Assembly (NCBI GenBank): GCA_007117555.1
Contig: SKGI01000133.1
Location: 1-9,244, forward strand
DNA: 9,244 bases
Source: Candidatus Izemoplasma sp.
GTDB taxonomy: Bacteria; Bacillota_I; Bacilli_A; Izemoplasmatales; Izemoplasmataceae
Direction: 5' to 3'
This document shows positions 6,470 through 9,244 of this stretch, piece after piece; position 1 is the stretch's first letter, and every line of letters starts with the position of its first letter. Under the pieces are notes generated by a model. It did no database searches. It saw only the letters and a list, made by a program, of their open reading frames with translations, and was not told the origin of the DNA. The translations under genes and the position numbers were made by a program.

Positions 6470-7269
6470 TTTAAAACAACCTTTCTTTTATCTTTTCTAT
6501 TCAATATATTGAAAGTGATCATAACCGCTACGGTCACAAGCACGATCAAGCTGTTGTAGGCAAATACTTCAGGTGAAATCGCCCGACGACGCAAACGGGC
6601 ATAAATGAGCGTGCTCACATTGTGGAAGTCGCCTGATTTCATAAAGTAGCTAATAATAAAATCATCAATACTCATTGTAAAGGCAATCAAAGCACCCGCA
6701 AGCATTCCGACTTTAATCGACGGAACAATGACTAAAAACACGGCTTTAAGCCTTGTAGCGCCTAAATCAAGGGCTGCATCAAATAAATTAGGGTCAAGAC
6801 TTTTTAATTTTGGCAAAACACTTAATATAACAAAAGGAATGGAGAAAAAAATGTGGGCTAGTAACATTGTCGGAAAACCAAATGACAAGCGAACAAATCG
6901 GAATATGATAAACAACATAATGCCCGTCACGATGTCAGGATTGACGACAGGGACATTGTTAAGCATCATCATTTTTAATCGCATCGCCTTGGTCATGCTG
7001 TGAATCCCAATGGCAAATACTGTCCCAAAAATCGTCGAAACAAATGTTGAAATTAGCGCAATTTGCAACGTAACCATAATCGCTTGCATCAAGTCGCGGT
7101 CCTGCACAATTCCTGTATACCAACGAGTTGTGAAATCAAATGATTCAAATGTAAATCGTGAGCCATGAATGCTGATCAAAAAGATAATCAAAATCGGGAG
7201 ATAGATGATGAAATAGGTTAGCACCGCAAAGAGCACTTGGGCAACTTGTAAACCAATATGCTTTCTCAT
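6466..7269 (-). CDS. potC: Spermidine/putrescine ABC transporter, permease PotC
   Basis: PotC is one of two inner permeases that form the polyamine channel. The 267-residue product has about six hydrophobic segments (near 12-34, 68-90, 112-127, 134-154, 187-207 and 237-256). The cytoplasmic EAA loop that docks on the ATPase is seen at 164-185 (DAALDLGATRLKAVFLVIVP). The segment SIDDFIISYF at 200-209 and the later RRRAISPEVFAYNSL are typical of PotC rather than PotB. The length is close to the E. coli protein (264). The start ATG overlaps the potB stop by four bases (ATGA) and has AAGGTGAG eight bases upstream, so translation is probably coupled. The stop is TGA, overlapping the potD start in the same way. 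Confidence 0.95.
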   Translation of the reverse strand: MRKHIGLQVAQVLFAVLTYFIIYLPILIIFLISIHGSRFTFESFDFTTRWYTGIVQDRDLMQAIMVTLQIALISTFVSTIFGTVFAIGIHSMTKAMRLKMMMLNNVPVVNPDIVTGIMLFIIFRFVRLSFGFPTMLLAHIFFSIPFVILSVLPKLKSLDPNLFDAALDLGATRLKAVFLVIVPSIKVGMLAGALIAFTMSIDDFIISYFMKSGDFHNVSTLIYARLRRRAISPEVFAYNSLIVLVTVAVMITFNILNRKDKRKVVLK

Positions 7270-8078
7270 AACAATGTCTCACCTTCTTTATCAACACGAA
7301 TGATGAGCGCAAAGGCTGTGAGCATCATGAGCATGACGATGAATGAGACGGTCGAGGCAATATTAAATGACCCCCGGAAAATTTGTTCCTCAATGACTAC
7401 ACCAAGCAACAACATGCCATCGCCACCAATTCGTTTCGGTAACGCAAACGCTGTCATCGCCGGTAGAAGGGTCATGATGACACCACTGATTACCCCACCG
7501 AGTGATAACGGAAATGTAATCCGGAAAAACGTTTGAAACCGATTTGCGCCAAGATCACGACTCGCTTCTATCAAGGATTCATCCATCTTAAGTAGCACAG
7601 AATAAATTGGGAAAATCATAAAGGGTAAATACATCGAAACCATCGCCAATACAATGGCTATATCGGTCCCAATCAAATCAAAGCTTAAACCAAACAAGTT
7701 TAGAATCGATACCGGCTTAAACATATTTTCCCACGCGATAATTCGCACGATCATGTTGCTCCAAATAGGCACAATTAATAATGCAACAAACAATGTCTTA
7801 CTACGGCTCTGCATTTTTGCAAAAAAATGCGCAACTGGATAACCGATAAGAAAGCAGATGACCGTGGTGATTCCAGCGTACTTCAAACTATTTTGAAGTG
7901 CTTCGATAAATATTTCATCGGAGAGAAATCTTAGATGTGTTGTGGTGAAGCGAAATGTATACTCATTAAAAATATGAAATGTAGACAAAGTAGCTAAAAG
8001 GATAAACAGACCTGGAATAAGAATGAGAATGACCATCCACACCAAATAAGGGGTGGTTAAAGACCGTAAGCTACGCAT
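7266..8078 (-). CDS. potB: Spermidine/putrescine ABC transporter, permease PotB
   Basis: PotB is the second permease and pairs with PotC. The 270-residue product has about six membrane segments (near 10-31, 66-87, 95-117, 138-160, 194-215 and 240-262). The EAA loop lies at 171-192 (EASRDLGANRFQTFFRITFP). The segment ALPKRIGGDGMLLLGVVIEEQ at 212-231 is characteristic of PotB. The start ATG overlaps the potA stop by eight bases (ATGCGTAG). Upstream there is no full Shine-Dalgarno site, only a partial GTGAT eight bases away, so initiation may lean on ribosomes finishing potA. It overlaps potC by four bases downstream. Confidence 0.95.
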   Translation of the reverse strand: MRSLRSLTTPYLVWMVILILIPGLFILLATLSTFHIFNEYTFRFTTTHLRFLSDEIFIEALQNSLKYAGITTVICFLIGYPVAHFFAKMQSRSKTLFVALLIVPIWSNMIVRIIAWENMFKPVSILNLFGLSFDLIGTDIAIVLAMVSMYLPFMIFPIYSVLLKMDESLIEASRDLGANRFQTFFRITFPLSLGGVISGVIMTLLPAMTAFALPKRIGGDGMLLLGVVIEEQIFRGSFNIASTVSFIVMLMMLTAFALIIRVDKEGETLL

Positions 8079-9105
8079 GACGCGCCATCACATGAATGTC
8101 TTCTTTGTCAAAATTCAAAGTAACCTTTGTCCCCACCGTTTGCATATCGGTTGAATGAATGATGTATTCACGTTCACCGACCATGACGATAATCTCATAA
8201 TGGACGCCTTTGAATGTTATGTCTGTAACCGTCCCAGTGATTCCGCCATCACCTAGTGTCAGTTCGATGTCTTCTGGACGCAATACGACATCGACTGGTC
8301 TATTTTCACCAAAACCTTTATCAATACATTCAAACGTATGATTTTCAAAAGTTACGAGATAATCTTTCACCATTGTTGCTGGTATAATATTGGATTCTCC
8401 GATAAAAGAGGCAACAAACCGTGTTTTAGGTTCATTATAAATGTCTTCAGGTGTCCCAATTTGTAAGATTTCACCATTGCGCATAACAACGACGGTATCA
8501 CTCATCGTTAACGCCTCTTCTTGATCGTGCGTCACATAAACGAAAGTAATCCCTAGCGCGCGCTGCATTTCTTTTAACTCGTACTGCATATCTTGTCGTA
8601 GTTTCAAGTCCAAAGCGGCTAACGGCTCATCCAGTAGTAACAACTTCGGTTTATTCACAACCGCTCTAGCGATGGCAACGCGTTGTTGTTGGCCACCAGA
8701 TAGTGTTTTTACGTTACGGTTTTCAAAGCCTTCTAGTTTAACGAGTTTTAACGCTTGAGACACGGCATCATCAATTTCCTCTTTAGCCATTTTTTTCATT
8801 TTTAAGCCAAAAGCAATGTTGCCATACACATTTAAATGTGGAAATAAAGCATACTTTTGAAATACCGTATTAATCTTCCGCAAATGTGGGGGTAAATTAT
8901 CAAGATAAGATCCATCAAACATAATGCGTCCAGTATCGGCCGTTTCAAAACCCCCAATTAATCGTAATAAGGTCGTCTTGCCACATCCTGAAGGTCCAAG
9001 TAACGTAATAAACTCATTCTCACGGATATATAAATTGATATGCTTCAAAACTTCAGTGTCATCAAAAGACTTACATATATTTTGAATATCGACTAGTTTT
9101 TTCAT
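8071..9105 (-). CDS. potA: Spermidine/putrescine ABC transporter, ATP-binding protein PotA
   Basis: PotA powers polyamine uptake by hydrolysing ATP on the inner membrane face. The 344-residue product (E. coli: 378) has every ABC motif: Walker A GPSGCGKTT at 37-45, Q-loop Gln83, signature LSGGQQQR at 135-142, Walker B LLLLDEP with Asp159 and Glu160, and the switch His193 in YVTHDQEEA. A C-terminal regulatory TOBE region follows from about 270 (LRPEDIELTLGDGGITGTV). The frame is open to a TTG at 9126, but that has no ribosome binding site; GTGGGGTG lies five bases before the ATG at 9103-9105, and an adjacent ATG at 9106-9108 would add one Met. The family N-terminus (KLVDIQNICKSF) fits either. 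First gene of potABCD; no regulator gene is visible in the window. Confidence 0.95.
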   Translation of the reverse strand: MKKLVDIQNICKSFDDTEVLKHINLYIRENEFITLLGPSGCGKTTLLRLIGGFETADTGRIMFDGSYLDNLPPHLRKINTVFQKYALFPHLNVYGNIAFGLKMKKMAKEEIDDAVSQALKLVKLEGFENRNVKTLSGGQQQRVAIARAVVNKPKLLLLDEPLAALDLKLRQDMQYELKEMQRALGITFVYVTHDQEEALTMSDTVVVMRNGEILQIGTPEDIYNEPKTRFVASFIGESNIIPATMVKDYLVTFENHTFECIDKGFGENRPVDVVLRPEDIELTLGDGGITGTVTDITFKGVHYEIIVMVGEREYIIHSTDMQTVGTKVTLNFDKEDIHVMARHA

Positions 9106-9153
9106 CATATCACCCCACTTCTTCAATCAATTTTTATGCACTCAAGTATCCGT

Positions 9154-9181
9154 TTATCGCCAGTAAACACACTAGCGATAA
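9154..9181. other. Stem-loop upstream of potA
   Basis: Two 11-base arms (TTATCGCCAGT and ACTAGCGATAA on the plus strand) flank a six-base loop. The arms pair except for one position, which in a minus-strand transcript is a G-U wobble. No T-tract follows on either strand, so this is not a standard terminator. It lies 46 bases upstream of the potA start and could be a leader hairpin in the mRNA or a protein-binding inverted repeat on DNA. Function is inference. Confidence 0.6.
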
Positions 9182-9197
9182 GGGAGAAAATCATTCG

Positions 9198-9203
9198 ATT
9201 ATG
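9198..9203 (-). promoter_or_regulatory. Tentative -10 element for the pot operon
   Basis: CATAAT on the minus strand, one mismatch from TATAAT. No convincing -35 box is found 16-18 bases upstream, and the surrounding bases are so A/T-rich that chance matches are likely. If real, the transcript would start near 9190 and carry the stem-loop in its leader. Confidence 0.25.
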
Positions 9204-9205
9204 TT

Positions 9206-9221
9206 TAGTATTTATATACTA
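9206..9221. promoter_or_regulatory. AT-rich palindrome upstream of potA (possible operator)
   Basis: A perfect inverted repeat of six-base arms, TAGTAT and ATACTA, around a four-base centre. It sits just upstream of the tentative -10 site, where a repressor or activator dimer could bind. The setting is very A/T-rich, so chance is a real possibility. Confidence 0.35.
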
Positions 9222-9244
9222 TGATATTATTTTTATTAAACAAA

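Noticed and set aside
7258..7536. Plus-strand 92-codon frame inside potB
   Set aside because: Antisense to potB, Met/Asn/Ser-rich, no domain; a shadow of the hydrophobic membrane segments.
8071..8084. Shared 11-mer GCGTCATGCGT at the tlyA and potB starts
   Set aside because: Only two copies, both at gene overlaps where Arg and Met codons meet; most likely chance.
1..9244. CRISPR array, insertion sequence, tRNA/rRNA, phage or defence genes
   Set aside because: No spaced direct repeats, transposase, attachment-site repeats or RNA gene patterns were seen; almost all bases are taken up by housekeeping or transport genes.

Overview
The window is a compact stretch of a bacterial chromosome in which every recognisable gene lies on the minus strand, so transcription runs from high to low coordinates. 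G+C content is moderate (about 43% in the rows I counted). Gene content, order and strong Shine-Dalgarno sites fit a low-G+C Gram-positive: a Bacillota, or a Mycoplasmatota lineage such as the Acholeplasma/Izemoplasma group. TGA is the stop codon of dxs, potB and potC and Trp is written TGG wherever I checked, so the standard bacterial code is in use and the mycoplasma code is not. I cannot name the genus.

Region 1 (5405-9105, with upstream region to 9244) is a complete polyamine ABC transporter operon, potA-potB-potC-potD: ATPase, two permeases and a lipoprotein substrate-binding protein. Each gene overlaps the next by 4 or 8 bases. Upstream of potA lie an AT palindrome and an 11-bp stem-loop that may form the control region. 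The operon ends at a perfect 14-bp hairpin.

Region 2 (1-5307) is a condensed form of the conserved Firmicutes housekeeping cluster: nusB, xseA, xseB, dxs, tlyA and the start of recN, which is cut by the window edge. These cover transcription antitermination, exonuclease VII, the first step of the MEP isoprenoid pathway, an S4-domain RNA methyltransferase, and recombinational repair. Compared with Bacillus (nusB-folD-xseA-xseB-ispA-dxs-yqxC-argR-recN), folD, ispA and argR are missing. Junctions are very tight, and three of them place a TAG stop codon inside or at the edge of the next gene's ribosome binding site.

I found no previously undescribed multi-gene system. Points worth a second look are the missing cluster genes, a 7-bp tandem repeat at the dxs/tlyA junction whose contraction would fuse the two proteins in frame, the TAG/Shine-Dalgarno fusions, the inverted repeats upstream of potA, and substitutions at usually conserved positions in TlyA and PotD.
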